NCBI GenBank assembly: GCA_019637695.1
Contig: JAHBVG010000069.1
Coordinates: 1 to 38,777, forward strand
From: Caldilineaceae bacterium
GTDB taxonomy: Bacteria > Chloroflexota > Anaerolineae > Caldilineales > Caldilineaceae
Length of the DNA: 38,777 bases
Direction of reading: 5' to 3'
The position numbers and the translations under genes are program-made. The notes under the pieces are model-generated. The model was not told the origin of the DNA, ran no database searches, and saw nothing but the letters and a program-made list of their open reading frames with translations. Positions 17,601-25,222 of the stretch are shown here, in pieces. The first letter of the stretch is position 1; each line of letters begins with the position of its first letter.

Positions 17601-19815
17601 GGGTCCGCGCCAGACCTATGGCGTTCTGGGCGTCCATTCCACACAGGCGCGCAGCTTCACCGAGGACGATATCTACTTCCTTCAAGCAGTAGCCAATGTG
17701 CTGGCGCAGGCCATTGAACGCCACAAAGCACAACAAGCGCTGGCGCAGATCAATGCTGAGTTGGAAGATCGGATTGCCGAACGCACAGCCGAACTGGTTG
17801 CAGCCAATGCCCAACTCCAGGCTGAAGTAGAGGCGCGCCAGTTGGCCCAGGATCGATTCTATAAAGCCTTCCATATCAGCCCGGCGGCCAGCGCCATTGC
17901 CTCTCTGGCCGATCTGCGCTATCTCAATGTGAACGCCAGCTTCTTAGCCATGACGGGCTACAGCGAAGAGGAAATCATTGGCTACCGATCCGACGAAATC
18001 GGGCTGGCAGCAGAGGTTGAGCAACGCCAACCCGCCCTGGATCTTCTGAATTCTGGGCAAGGGGTTGCCCCGCTAGAGACACGCATCCGCACCAAATCCG
18101 GCCAGATCCGCTATGTGATCGCCGCCGGCGAGCCAATTGAAATTGATGGTCAACCCTGCCTGTTGGGGATGATGATCGATATTACCGAGCGCAAAGAGGC
18201 CGAGGAAGCGCTGCGCCAAAGCCAGGAATTGCTCACCGAAGCCGAAGCTATCGCCGAAATGGGCAGTTGGGAATGGAACATTGCCACAGAAACCTTGCAC
18301 TGGTCGCAAGGGGTGTACTCCATTTTTGGGCTTCGCCCTGATGTCAGCCTCACGCCTGATGACAGCTTTCTCGACTACATTCACCCGCAGGATCGAGCGC
18401 GCGTGCAGCTTGCCTTCCGCCAGGCGCAGGCCGATCCCCATCCTTTTGAGATCGCGCATCGCATTCTACATGCGGATGGCTCTTACCGGTCCGTGGTCTT
18501 GCGCGCCAAGATTATCCTTGATGCGGCAGGGCAGCCTATCAAAATACTCGGCACTACCCAAGATGTCACCGAGCGCGAGGCCATTGAAGAAGCGCTGCGC
18601 CAAAGCGAAGCGCGCCTGCACATGGCGATTGCCGCCAGCGGGGTAGGCATCTACGAATATGCTGTGCCGATTTCGGAGGAGGGCTTCTACAGCGAACGCT
18701 TCGCCGAACTTTTGGGGTATACGCTTGACGAACTGCCGCCCCCCGCCGAGCGGATCGGTTGGCTTTCGGCGCAGATCCACGACGAAGATCGTCCGCGCCT
18801 GATCCAGATCTACGAAGATCTGCTACAACGCAAAATCGATCACTACGATATTGAATTGCGTCTGCGCCATAAAGACGGCGCGTGGATCTATGTACGCGCG
18901 CTGGCCGCAGCCCACGAAGACATCGGCAACGTCAAACGCATCGTCGGCGTACTTCAGGATATTACCCAACAGAAAGAACGAGAGCATGCCCTACAGTCGC
19001 GACGTCAAGAGCTACAAGAGATGGTGGCGGCGCGCACACGAGATCTGGAACAGCGCACAGCCGAACTGGCCGAAGAGGTATCCGTGCGTAAGCAGGCCGA
19101 AGCTCAGTTGCTTCATCTGAACGAAAATCTAGAGAACCAGGTGCGCGACCGTACACATCAGGTACGAGATCTGGCGTCGGCGCTTACCCTGGCCGAACAA
19201 CGTGAACGACAACGCATTGCTGGCATCCTCCACGATCACTTACAGCAACTGCTCTATGCGCTGCTCTTCCGTATGCAGTTGATGCAAGAATCTTCGCCCG
19301 AGGATGTAGCCGCGTTGCTGCCACAATTCCGCAATTTTGTCGAAGAGGCCGTCGCCACGACCCGTACGCTCACCGTCGACCTAAGCCCACCGATCCTCGC
19401 TGGCGAAGGATTGGTAGAGGCGCTTCTCTGGTTGTGTGAGCAGATGCGCGAGATCCACCATCTGACCATCCATGTTGAGGTTCGCCAGCGTCCATCTCAG
19501 ATCCAAGAGGAACTGCGCGTCTTGCTCTTTCAACTGGTGCGCGAATTGCTCTTTAATGTTGTCAAACATGCCGGCGTGGATCAAGCCCGCCTTACCATCG
19601 GCATGGAAGACAAAACCCTGCTGCTAACCGTCGAAGATGACGGTGTGGGGTTCATGGCGGAACAGGCGCTGTCGGGGCAAAAGAGTGCTGCCGGCTGGGG
19701 TCTCTTCAGTATTCGAGAACGGTTGAGCCTCTTTGGCGCTTCTTTCGAGATCCATTCCATCCCCGCGCAAGGGACACGCGCCATCATCCGCTTTCCTCTG
19801 CTGGAAGCAGGATAG
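14665..19815 (+). CDS. CheB-CheR-PAS-GAF-PAS hybrid histidine kinase
   Basis: 1716 residues, no transmembrane segment. Order: CheB-like domain (about 29-209); CheR methyltransferase (about 225-490, SAM motif RVWVPACATGEEVYS); Glu-rich coiled coil (660-745); PAS (747-850); GAF (862-1019); coiled coil; three PAS domains (about 1066-1176, 1192-1306, 1316-1434); coiled coil; HisKA_3/HATPase kinase (1509-1716) with phospho-acceptor H1523 in IAGILHDHLQQ, N-box ELLFNVVKH, DDGVGF and GLFSIRERL. The kinase type (NarX/DesK-like) normally signals to a LuxR-family regulator; none is adjacent. The CheB active site is altered: the Ser of GAS is F37 and the catalytic His position is D64, while D155 remains, so methylesterase activity is doubtful. 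CheR motifs look intact. Such fusions are cytosolic and not part of a chemotaxis cluster here. Ribosome site CAGGAGG precedes ATG 14665. Confidence 0.94.
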   Translation: MSESKRSQAEMSNDAPAPMGSTQRVRSRFPIIGVGAFSGKEETLIHFFEQIEAQSGMAFVIVHDLPPEHSTQLVKRLRSHTTMPVELVGDEARLQPNHIYIHPPDRFLSVEDGVLCVETFPTRQRHSIIDHFLSSLAEDQADFAVGLLLANIGGDGLRGLAAIKERGGLVMVESNGDASEEAPPDLLCTDLMDVTGGVDELAARLMAYAGLRAEIRLTHTDTQSDGNSDILARIIAKVREQTGHDFALYRRSMLLRRLERRMQLRAIKTIRDYLHYLQQTPAESEILFRDCLISVTQFFRDAEAFAALRQRIVPALFVGKSQEDTVRVWVPACATGEEVYSIAILLHAYAAQMEAPPQIQIFATDVNENALTIARKGWYPASVAADIPATYLPRFFTEENGGYRIAEFVRETILFASHNLLSDPPFAQLDLISCRNLLIYLQRQAQRQIFELFHYALQPGGYLFLGNASSTDMASGLFQDEEKRHSLFRSSKTDAAPRSLSPQLKSIGDAQLRAPETPPTPIDLQDRYRIWHQKRYGHPSLLVDESYNLFAIFNGAGRYLQDPDGVAATDVVQRMPISLRLDLRVALQAAFRNRQHTLSRPIPTRVQDEEFVVQMHVGPVEEPGFPQKYAEIVFIEKPIAPFTLFDVDPLGNSADPAAPLQIEDELQQTRMRLQSTVEEYESITEELTVSNEELQAMNEELRLTSEELESSKEEVQAINEELVAVNGELKNKVDALHVANSDLQNLIESTDMAILFLDKELRLQRFTPRATELFHLIASDLGRPLKHITHQVLYEEMIQDATRSLERVITVEQKVQTADGRWFIAHFSPYRTIENQIDGVVLTFVNVTALKQAEEGLIRRARQQATVADLGQYALEDADLSDLRQQVTERVAETLEIELTKIQEFTEDGQHLLLTAGVGWQEGVVGGNRVKADKSTQAGYTLYTGTPIIVDDMRHEERFSGPYLLLDHNVISGVTVVIRGPRQTYGVLGVHSTQARSFTEDDIYFLQAVANVLAQAIERHKAQQALAQINAELEDRIAERTAELVAANAQLQAEVEARQLAQDRFYKAFHISPAASAIASLADLRYLNVNASFLAMTGYSEEEIIGYRSDEIGLAAEVEQRQPALDLLNSGQGVAPLETRIRTKSGQIRYVIAAGEPIEIDGQPCLLGMMIDITERKEAEEALRQSQELLTEAEAIAEMGSWEWNIATETLHWSQGVYSIFGLRPDVSLTPDDSFLDYIHPQDRARVQLAFRQAQADPHPFEIAHRILHADGSYRSVVLRAKIILDAAGQPIKILGTTQDVTEREAIEEALRQSEARLHMAIAASGVGIYEYAVPISEEGFYSERFAELLGYTLDELPPPAERIGWLSAQIHDEDRPRLIQIYEDLLQRKIDHYDIELRLRHKDGAWIYVRALAAAHEDIGNVKRIVGVLQDITQQKEREHALQSRRQELQEMVAARTRDLEQRTAELAEEVSVRKQAEAQLLHLNENLENQVRDRTHQVRDLASALTLAEQRERQRIAGILHDHLQQLLYALLFRMQLMQESSPEDVAALLPQFRNFVEEAVATTRTLTVDLSPPILAGEGLVEALLWLCEQMREIHHLTIHVEVRQRPSQIQEELRVLLFQLVRELLFNVVKHAGVDQARLTIGMEDKTLLLTVEDDGVGFMAEQALSGQKSAAGWGLFSIRERLSLFGASFEIHSIPAQGTRAIIRFPLLEAG

Positions 19816-19830
19816 ACATTATCGGCATTA

Positions 19831-19863
19831 AGACCCGCAGGTATTCTGAAACCTGGCGGGTCT
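19831..19863 (+). terminator. Hairpin after the hybrid kinase gene
   Basis: AGACCCGCAGGT pairs with ACCTGGCGGGTCT (12 bp with one bulged base) around an 8-nt loop, 16 bp after the stop codon. No clear T-tract follows, so it may need Rho or act only as a 3' stabiliser. Confidence 0.55.
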
Positions 19864-20014
19864 CCAGAGAATGGCTATTACTGTATACCCGTCCCCTATA
19901 TCCTGATGCATTTTCAGCGTAACAACGCCATGTTATCTTTCGAGATGAGGAAACCTGCCGATGCAGCGATCCCAGCGAATACCTGTTCTTAACTGCTACT
20001 CGAAAGGAACTGGA

Positions 20015-20512
20015 ATGAAACTCGATAGCCTCTATAAACTCTATGTGGAACAACTCAAAGATCTTTACAGTGCAGAGACACAACTCGTTGAAGCGCTGCC
20101 CAAGATGGCCAAGGCGGCCAGCTCTACCGAATTACGCCAGGCATTTCAAGAACATCTTGCGCAAACGAAGGAGCATGTCAGCCGGTTAGAGCAGATCTTC
20201 AAGGGTCTTGAGTACAAGCCCACCGGTCAAAAGTGCAAAGGAATGGCCGGGCTGATCGAAGAGGGCGAAGAGATGATCGAAGAGGACGCCGATGATGATG
20301 TGCGCGATGCCGGGTTGATCGCAGCGGCCCAACGTGTGGAACACTATGAGATCTCCGGCTATGGCACTGTCCGTACATATGCGCATATGCTCGACCGCGC
20401 AGAAGATGCCAGCATCCTGCAACAGACGTTGGATGAAGAATCCGAGACCGACGAAAAGCTATCTATGCTGGCCGAAAGCAGCATTAATGTGAAGGCCCAG
20501 CAGACGCAGTAA
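20015..20512 (+). CDS. DUF892/YciE-YciF ferritin-like protein
   Basis: 165 residues, almost all helical. LYVEQLKDLYSAETQLVEALPKMAKAA at the N-terminus and QRVEHYEISGYGTVRTYAHML, DEESETDEKLSMLAE near the C-terminus are the hallmarks of the YciE/YciF (DUF892) branch of the ferritin-like superfamily. Conserved Glu and His residues form a diiron-like site. Members are stress-induced in several bacteria, but the biochemical role is not settled. I chose ATG 20015, preceded by AAAGGAAC. It appears to be a single-gene unit followed by a strong hairpin. Confidence 0.88.
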   Translation: MKLDSLYKLYVEQLKDLYSAETQLVEALPKMAKAASSTELRQAFQEHLAQTKEHVSRLEQIFKGLEYKPTGQKCKGMAGLIEEGEEMIEEDADDDVRDAGLIAAAQRVEHYEISGYGTVRTYAHMLDRAEDASILQQTLDEESETDEKLSMLAESSINVKAQQTQ

Positions 20513-20556
20513 TTTCTTCAGTGATGGTTGGGTGAGGAGCGTAGTGCGTGTTCCGT

Positions 20557-20593
20557 GGGTGAAACGTGATCGAAAGCAGATCACGTTTCACCC
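20557..20593 (+). repeat. 15-bp perfect hairpin within a heptamer array
   Basis: GGGTGAAACGTGATC (20557-20571) and its exact complement (20579-20593) flank a 7-nt loop, 44 bp after the DUF892 stop. The downstream flank continues as 7-nt units (CTTCAAA, CTTCACC, CTTCACA). It is likely to stop transcription or stabilise the DUF892 mRNA end, and belongs to the window-wide heptamer repeats. Confidence 0.75.
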
Positions 20594-20647
20594 TTCAAAC
20601 TTCACCCTTCACATTCCCCTTCCGTTTCTCCTTCTACGCCGCGCCTA

Positions 20648-20656
20648 TGCTATAAT
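20648..20656 (+). promoter_or_regulatory. Extended -10 promoter for the phosphoribosyltransferase gene
   Basis: TGCTATAAT is a perfect extended -10 element; the -35 position (CTCCTT) is poor, which fits extended -10 promoters. It is 118 bp upstream of the gene start. Confidence 0.55.
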
Positions 20657-20773
20657 TCCATCTGTTTGGGATCATATCATCTACGCGAGGATTGGGTCTG
20701 GCAATGCACAGTGTCAGAGACCATCAGCGTCCTCACCGCTGTGAACCATCCGTTCCTAGAAGGAGCAACGTCC

Positions 20774-21325
20774 ATGAGCTTCGATAGTCGAACTTATACT
20801 GTTCAGATCGGCGCCATCACCCGTGATCTGCCCATCTTCGCCGTGGCGCCCAACGTAAAGATCGCCATCTTCAACATGTTGGGGGATACGGAAATCGTCG
20901 AAAAATCGGTGGATCTACTTGTCTCGCGTGTCCCCGCCAGCGCTCAGGTGATCCTCGTGCCCGAAGTCAAAGCGGTGCCGCTGGGACATGCCCTCTCGGT
21001 GCGATCTGGCCTTCCTTACGTCGTCGTGCGTAAATTCCGCAAGCCCTATATGGTCAACTGTCTGGAGACCGAGGTGATCAGTATCACCACGGGCGCGCCG
21101 CAGACGCTCTACATCGACGGCAAGGATCGCGCACTGATTCAGGACAAGAAAGCGCTGCTGGTGGATGATGTGATCAGCACGGGCAGCACCCTGCGCGGTA
21201 TGCGTAAATTGGTCGCCGCTGCCAATGGGCAAGTGGTAGGCGAGATGGCTGTCTTTACCGAAGGCGAGGAAGGCCAGTGGTCCGATGTGATTGCGCTGGG
21301 CAACTTGCCTGTTTTTACTGATTGA
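20774..21325 (+). CDS. Adenine phosphoribosyltransferase-like protein
   Basis: 183 residues of the type I phosphoribosyltransferase fold. The PRPP-binding loop ALLVDDVISTGST lies at about 127-139, and LPYVVVRKFRKPYM around 80-93 matches the APRT region that follows the hood strand. These enzymes salvage a purine base with PRPP; adenine is the likeliest base but the substrate pocket is not conclusive, and xanthine- or PurR-like relatives exist. AGGAG precedes ATG 20774. It lies 27 bp upstream of prfA and may share its transcript. Confidence 0.82.
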   Translation: MSFDSRTYTVQIGAITRDLPIFAVAPNVKIAIFNMLGDTEIVEKSVDLLVSRVPASAQVILVPEVKAVPLGHALSVRSGLPYVVVRKFRKPYMVNCLETEVISITTGAPQTLYIDGKDRALIQDKKALLVDDVISTGSTLRGMRKLVAAANGQVVGEMAVFTEGEEGQWSDVIALGNLPVFTD

Positions 21326-21352
21326 ATGCGTCACACATATTGATAGGAACCT

Positions 21353-22435
21353 ATGAGCTTAGAAGATCAACTGACAAGAATTGAAGCACGGTTCGACGAA
21401 CTCAACGATATGTTGGCGGATCCAGCGGTGATCGCCAACTACGAGCGGATGAACGAAGTAGCCCAGGAACGCAGCAACATTGAGCCGCTTGTCGCCGCCT
21501 ATCGCGACTACAAGAAGGTGCGCCGCCAATTGGAAGAGAGCCGTCTGCTTGTCGAAGAGAGCGACGACCCCGAAATGGAGGAACTGGCGCGCCTTGAAAT
21601 CGACGCGCTCGCCGCGGAGGAAGCCAATTTGGAGCGGGAACTCAAACGGCTGCTGCTGCCTCGAGATCCGAATGATGATAAGGACGTGATCGTTGAGATC
21701 CGCGCCGGCGCTGGCGGCGATGAGGCTGGCCTCTTTGCCGCCGATCTGCTGCGCATGTACATGCGTTGGGCCGAGGATCACAAGTTCAAGACCGAACTGA
21801 TGAGCGCCAACGATACCGGCGTGGGCGGCTTTAAAGAAGTGATCCTCAACGTGCGCGGCAAGGGCGCTTTCAGCAAGCTCAAGTACGAATCCGGCGTCCA
21901 CCGTGTGCAGCGCGTCCCCTCTACAGAGAGCCAGGGACGCATCCACACCAGCACTGCCACCGTGGCCGTGCTGCCCGAAGTCGAAGAAGTCGAGGTCGAA
22001 GTCAACCTCAACGACATCAAGATCGATGTCTTCCGCAGCAGTGGGCCTGGCGGTCAGAGCGTCAACACCACTGATTCCGCTGTGCGCCTGACGCATCTGC
22101 CCACCGGCATCGTCATCAGTTGCCAGGATGAAAAGAGCCAGCTCCAAAATCGACTCAAGGCCATGCGCATCCTCCGCTCGAAACTTTATGATATAGAGAT
22201 GCAACGGCAGATGGACGAAGTTGGGTCCGCACGCAAAAGTCAGATCGGTTCGGGGGATCGCAGCGAGAAGATCCGTACTTACAATTTTCCGCAGAGTCGA
22301 GTAACCGATCATCGCATTAACAAAACAGTCTACCGCTTGGACGCAGTACTCAACGGCGATCTGGATGAGTTTATCGAAGATCTCTCCACACAGGATCAGG
22401 CTGAACGCCTTCAGGAGATGGGCGAAACCGTGTAA
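21353..22435 (+). CDS. prfA: Peptide chain release factor 1
   Basis: 360 residues, normal length. Reads UAA and UAG stop codons in the ribosomal A site and triggers release. The release motif GGQ is at 233-235 in SSGPGGQSVNTTDSAVR. The codon-recognition motif PxT is P189-S190-T191 in RVPSTESQGRIHTS; most RF1 have PAT or PVT, so PST is a mild variant. The N-terminal helical domain (1-110) is present. AGGA lies upstream of ATG 21353. Followed, after 328 bp, by prmC, which methylates the GGQ glutamine. Confidence 0.97.
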   Translation: MSLEDQLTRIEARFDELNDMLADPAVIANYERMNEVAQERSNIEPLVAAYRDYKKVRRQLEESRLLVEESDDPEMEELARLEIDALAAEEANLERELKRLLLPRDPNDDKDVIVEIRAGAGGDEAGLFAADLLRMYMRWAEDHKFKTELMSANDTGVGGFKEVILNVRGKGAFSKLKYESGVHRVQRVPSTESQGRIHTSTATVAVLPEVEEVEVEVNLNDIKIDVFRSSGPGGQSVNTTDSAVRLTHLPTGIVISCQDEKSQLQNRLKAMRILRSKLYDIEMQRQMDEVGSARKSQIGSGDRSEKIRTYNFPQSRVTDHRINKTVYRLDAVLNGDLDEFIEDLSTQDQAERLQEMGETV

Positions 22436-22763
22436 GGCAATCGGGATAATCCCCTATTGTTGCAACGGGGATAAGCGGTATAATGACGCTGTCCACCCAA
22501 AAAGAGTACTTGATCCGTATAGACATTTTGTTCGTTTCAAGGTAGAATGACCGTGATTTACACGCGGAACTAGATCCGCTCTAGGCACGTTATCATCCCG
22601 ACACTTCGGCTCAACGACGACCCGGAAGCGAGTGGCAGTAGAATCAGGACAACGATGTTCATTCTCCACACTGCATTCGTCCCAATGGCATTCCTCAGCA
22701 CGGTTGAGCAAGATCCATAGGGTAGGGATGTGAACGGCAAAACTATCTTCTAAGGAGGCAGCT
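22436..22763 (+). promoter_or_regulatory. Long gap between prfA and prmC with a promoter
   Basis: No gene is convincing in this 328-bp gap. A promoter TTGTTG (22457-22462), 16-bp spacer, TATAAT (22479-22484) faces prmC, giving it a leader of about 270 nt. The -35 lies in the loop of a small ATCCCC/GGGGAT hairpin (22449-22472) that could end prfA transcription. GCGGA/TCCGC (about 22564-22579) is a further small inverted repeat in the leader. I recognise no known riboswitch. Confidence 0.5.
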
Positions 22764-23921
22764 TTGGCTATTTTGCAGGTCAATGTTCGACCAGCAGCTC
22801 GTGAACGCAAGTCTCTACGATCCCAATGGTGGGAGAAAGAGCAGACAGTCAACCAACGTAGTGATTCCGACGTATTACTTCAATCCAAATCTACATCAAT
22901 CTCTCAACCCTTTGCCGAGGCGAAGCACCGCTTCTCATTATTTACTTCCTCTGCGCAACTTACAACCCCCATAGAGGATAGTTCGCGGACCGTGGCGCAA
23001 CCACCCGATCAACCCATTGTATCCTTCAAACCGGGCAGCCAAAAGATCACCTGGACGCTTACCCCTGCGACACCCGTAGGACGCGCCCTGATCTCGGCGG
23101 TGCAGCGGCTCAACGAAGCTGGTTGCGAAAACGCCCGCCTGGATGCACAGGTGCTGTTGGCTTACGTCCTCGGTCAGGAACGGAGCTGGCTTTTCGCCCA
23201 TCATGACCATCCGCTGAGCGAGGCGGAGGCAGAACAATACACGGAGCTTGTCGCCCGGCGTGTTTGCCGGGAACCTGTGGCCTATCTAATCGGGCGCAGA
23301 GAATTCTATGGGATGGATTTTCTGGTGGATCAACGGGTGTTGATTCCTCGTCCAGAGACAGAACTTCTCATCGATCTGGCGTTGGCGCAGGTTCAAGATC
23401 GTAAACATCAGCGGATTGTGGTCGCTGATGTTGGGACGGGCAGTGGCGCAATTGCGGTTACCCTGGCGATCCACGCACCCGCTGTCCATATCTACGGGCT
23501 GGATGTCAGTTCTACTGCGCTGACCGTTGCGCAAGCGAACCGGGCGCGGTTGGCCCCAGCATCAAACATCACCTTCTTGCAGAGCGATCTGCTGGAGGAA
23601 CTGCCGGAACCAGCCGATCTCATCGTTGCCAATCTGCCCTACGTCACCGCCGACGAGTACGAGCAGTTGGATCCTGACATTCGCAATTATGAGCCGCGGC
23701 TGGCGCTTGAAGCGGGCGCGCAAGGTCTAGACGTGATCGAACGCCTGTTGCAGCAGGTAAGCCGCCATCTTAAACCCAAAGGTGCAGTACTGCTGGAGAT
23801 TGGCTCACACCAGGGGGACGCGGTGACAAAACTGGCAAAAGCCATGCGGCCGCGACCCTCTTATGTGGGTCTGCGCCGCGACTACAGCGGACATATCCGC
23901 ATGGTCACCCTGGAGTTTTGA
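22764..23921 (+). CDS. prmC: Release factor glutamine methyltransferase with N-terminal extension
   Basis: 385 residues. Transfers a methyl group from SAM to the Gln of the release-factor GGQ. The canonical protein starts around residue 103: helical domain (to about 195, ending IPRPETELLI), SAM motif DVGTGSGAIAVTLA at 222-235, and the catalytic NLPY at 290-293, where most members have NPPY. The first 100 residues are an extra, polar, low-complexity stretch. The start TTG 22764 is supported by a perfect AAGGAGG six bases before it, which argues the extension is translated; GTG 22992 is the main alternative but has no good ribosome site. Confidence 0.88.
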   Translation: MAILQVNVRPAARERKSLRSQWWEKEQTVNQRSDSDVLLQSKSTSISQPFAEAKHRFSLFTSSAQLTTPIEDSSRTVAQPPDQPIVSFKPGSQKITWTLTPATPVGRALISAVQRLNEAGCENARLDAQVLLAYVLGQERSWLFAHHDHPLSEAEAEQYTELVARRVCREPVAYLIGRREFYGMDFLVDQRVLIPRPETELLIDLALAQVQDRKHQRIVVADVGTGSGAIAVTLAIHAPAVHIYGLDVSSTALTVAQANRARLAPASNITFLQSDLLEELPEPADLIVANLPYVTADEYEQLDPDIRNYEPRLALEAGAQGLDVIERLLQQVSRHLKPKGAVLLEIGSHQGDAVTKLAKAMRPRPSYVGLRRDYSGHIRMVTLEF

Positions 23922-23963
23922 GCCAGCCGCATCCGCACGTACAATTCAATATCGGGAAATCCA

Positions 23964-23993
23964 CAGACCTCTGGAGGAAACTCCGGGGGTCTG
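23964..23993 (+). terminator. Hairpin terminator after prmC
   Basis: CAGACCTCTGGA and TCCGGGGGTCTG pair over 12 positions as RNA (two G-U pairs) around GGAAAC, followed by TTTGT. It is 42 bp after the prmC stop. Confidence 0.65.
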
Positions 23994-24037
23994 TTTGTGG
24001 ATCGGGGCATAGGCGCTAACTTAAGGGGTAAACGGGC

Positions 24038-24117
24038 AAGTGCCGGGGACTTTTCGCCGCAGCAAGTCGAGGCAGCCACGCCTGACGGTCACGTCCAGTG
24101 TGAAGTCCCCGGCACTT
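24038..24117. repeat. 80-bp element with 15-bp terminal inverted repeats
   Basis: AAGTGCCGGGGACTT at 24038-24052 and its exact complement at 24103-24117 enclose 50 bp that carry no gene. The element ends in TTTT on the plus strand. It looks like a small non-autonomous palindromic unit (MITE- or REP-like). No target duplication is obvious. Confidence 0.65.
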
Positions 24118-24143
24118 TTGCAGGTCCTTCACTTAGCGCTTAT

Positions 24144-24176
24144 GGGGCTCGGGGATCGGGGACTGGGGATCGGGAT
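24144..24176 (+). repeat. G-rich heptamer array upstream of the HAD gene
   Basis: Four consecutive 7-nt units of the form GGGGNNN (GGGGATC, GGGGACT and variants) just after the 80-bp inverted-repeat element. A second short run (TGCGGTC, TGCCATC) follows at about 24203-24218. Together with the element these fill the 313-bp gap 23922-24234. Confidence 0.7.
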
Positions 24177-24234
24177 GAGTTGGTCGTGCATTGTCGTCGA
24201 TCTGCGGTCTGCCATCAAGAATAGGGAGTTCGTT

Positions 24235-25098
24235 GTGACAACATCACAAAAGCCGTTCGATCTGGTGGTGCTGGATCTGGATGGCACGATTTTGGACAAA
24301 CGTTTTGAAGGCGGCTTTTCGCCCGCGGTGATCGAGACCATCGCTGTGGTGCAGGCTGCCGGCATCCCGGTGACGATTGCCACGGGGCGCGTCCTCGATT
24401 ATGTGCGGACCGCCGCCGAACTGCTGGCGATTACCCATCCTGTGGTGACGACACAGGGCGCAGTGGTGGCGCATCCCATTAGCGGGGAAGTGATCTTCCA
24501 GGCGCTGCTGCCCGAGGAGATGGCGCTGCAAGCGGCGCAGTGGGTCGACGACAGCGGGCGGATCACCGCGTTCTATTTGAGCAACGGCGCGGGCGGCGCG
24601 CATATCTTCCAAAACCGCGAGGAACATGAACCCGATCACTACGATCACTGGCTGGGGTCGCCGCGCCAGTTGCAGCCGCTCTTTACCGAATTGCTCGATG
24701 ATCTGCGCAAGGGCACGGCTTTCAAGTTCATTGTTTACAATGCGCTGAACGACGAACCCGATCTCACGCCGATCCTTCAACAGGAGTTTGGCCCGGCCTT
24801 GCAGATCACACGCACACACGAACTGCTTGTGGAAGGCACCGCCGCCGGTGTGGACAAGGGGCAGGGATTGCGCCATTTGCTCGCCCACCTGGGCATCGAT
24901 CCCAGCCGGGTGATGGCAATCGGCGACAACGACAACGACATCCCCATGCTCGAAGTGGCCGGATTCAGCGTGGCTATGGGCCAGGCGCCGGAGAAGGTCA
25001 AAGCCGTCGCCGATTGGATCGCTCCGCCGATTGAAGAGGACGGCGCCGCCGTCGCCCTGCGCAAATTTGTGTTGGGGAAAATGGGGACTGGTGATTAG
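24235..25098 (+). CDS. HAD superfamily (Cof-like) sugar-phosphate phosphatase
   Basis: 287 residues of the HAD IIB (Cof/YbiV) group. Motif I DLVVLDLDGTILD has nucleophile D14 and acid D16; motif II ATGRVLDYVR; a lysine in GVDKGQGLRHLL (motif III); motif IV MAIGDNDNDIPML. The cap domain lies between about 85 and 200. Members remove phosphate from sugar phosphates or FMN/PLP; the substrate is not predictable. GTG 24235 has GGGAG six bases upstream and starts exactly at motif I. Odd point: the last residues MGTGD and the stop codon are encoded by a heptamer repeat array, so the natural C-terminus has been replaced or extended. Confidence 0.88.
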   Translation: MTTSQKPFDLVVLDLDGTILDKRFEGGFSPAVIETIAVVQAAGIPVTIATGRVLDYVRTAAELLAITHPVVTTQGAVVAHPISGEVIFQALLPEEMALQAAQWVDDSGRITAFYLSNGAGGAHIFQNREEHEPDHYDHWLGSPRQLQPLFTELLDDLRKGTAFKFIVYNALNDEPDLTPILQQEFGPALQITRTHELLVEGTAAGVDKGQGLRHLLAHLGIDPSRVMAIGDNDNDIPMLEVAGFSVAMGQAPEKVKAVADWIAPPIEEDGAAVALRKFVLGKMGTGD

Positions 25099-25222
25099 TG
25101 ACTGGTGATTGGGGATCAGGTGATTGGGGGTTTGTAACAAGAGATGATGGGGTTCGACAAACATCATCCCATCATCTCTTGTTACAAACCCCCAATCACC
25201 TGTCCCCGATCCCCAATCCCTA
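25083..25222. repeat. Heptamer arrays forming a 36-bp perfect palindrome
   Basis: Between the convergent HAD and P-type ATPase genes. Units such as GTGATTA, GTGACTG run to 25130 on the plus strand, and the mirror set runs on the minus strand from 25222. The core is a perfect inverted repeat of 36 bp (25116-25151 with 25168-25203) with a 16-nt loop. The HAD stop TAG is inside the left array, and the ATPase stop TAG begins the right one. It would form a very stable hairpin in both transcripts, probably a bidirectional terminator or mRNA end. Confidence 0.9.

Noticed and set aside
21359..22312. Long antisense reading frame opposite prfA, and similar ones opposite the P-type ATPase, fadA and the solute-binding protein
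   Set aside because: They mirror well-identified genes of high GC content, show no domain pattern and lack ribosome sites.
22454..22852. 132-codon minus-strand reading frame in the prfA-prmC gap
   Set aside because: It overlaps the prmC start, has no recognisable domain and its composition looks random.
25083..25222. CRISPR array
   Set aside because: The units are 7 bp, there are no spacers of 30-40 bp, and no cas genes are in the window.
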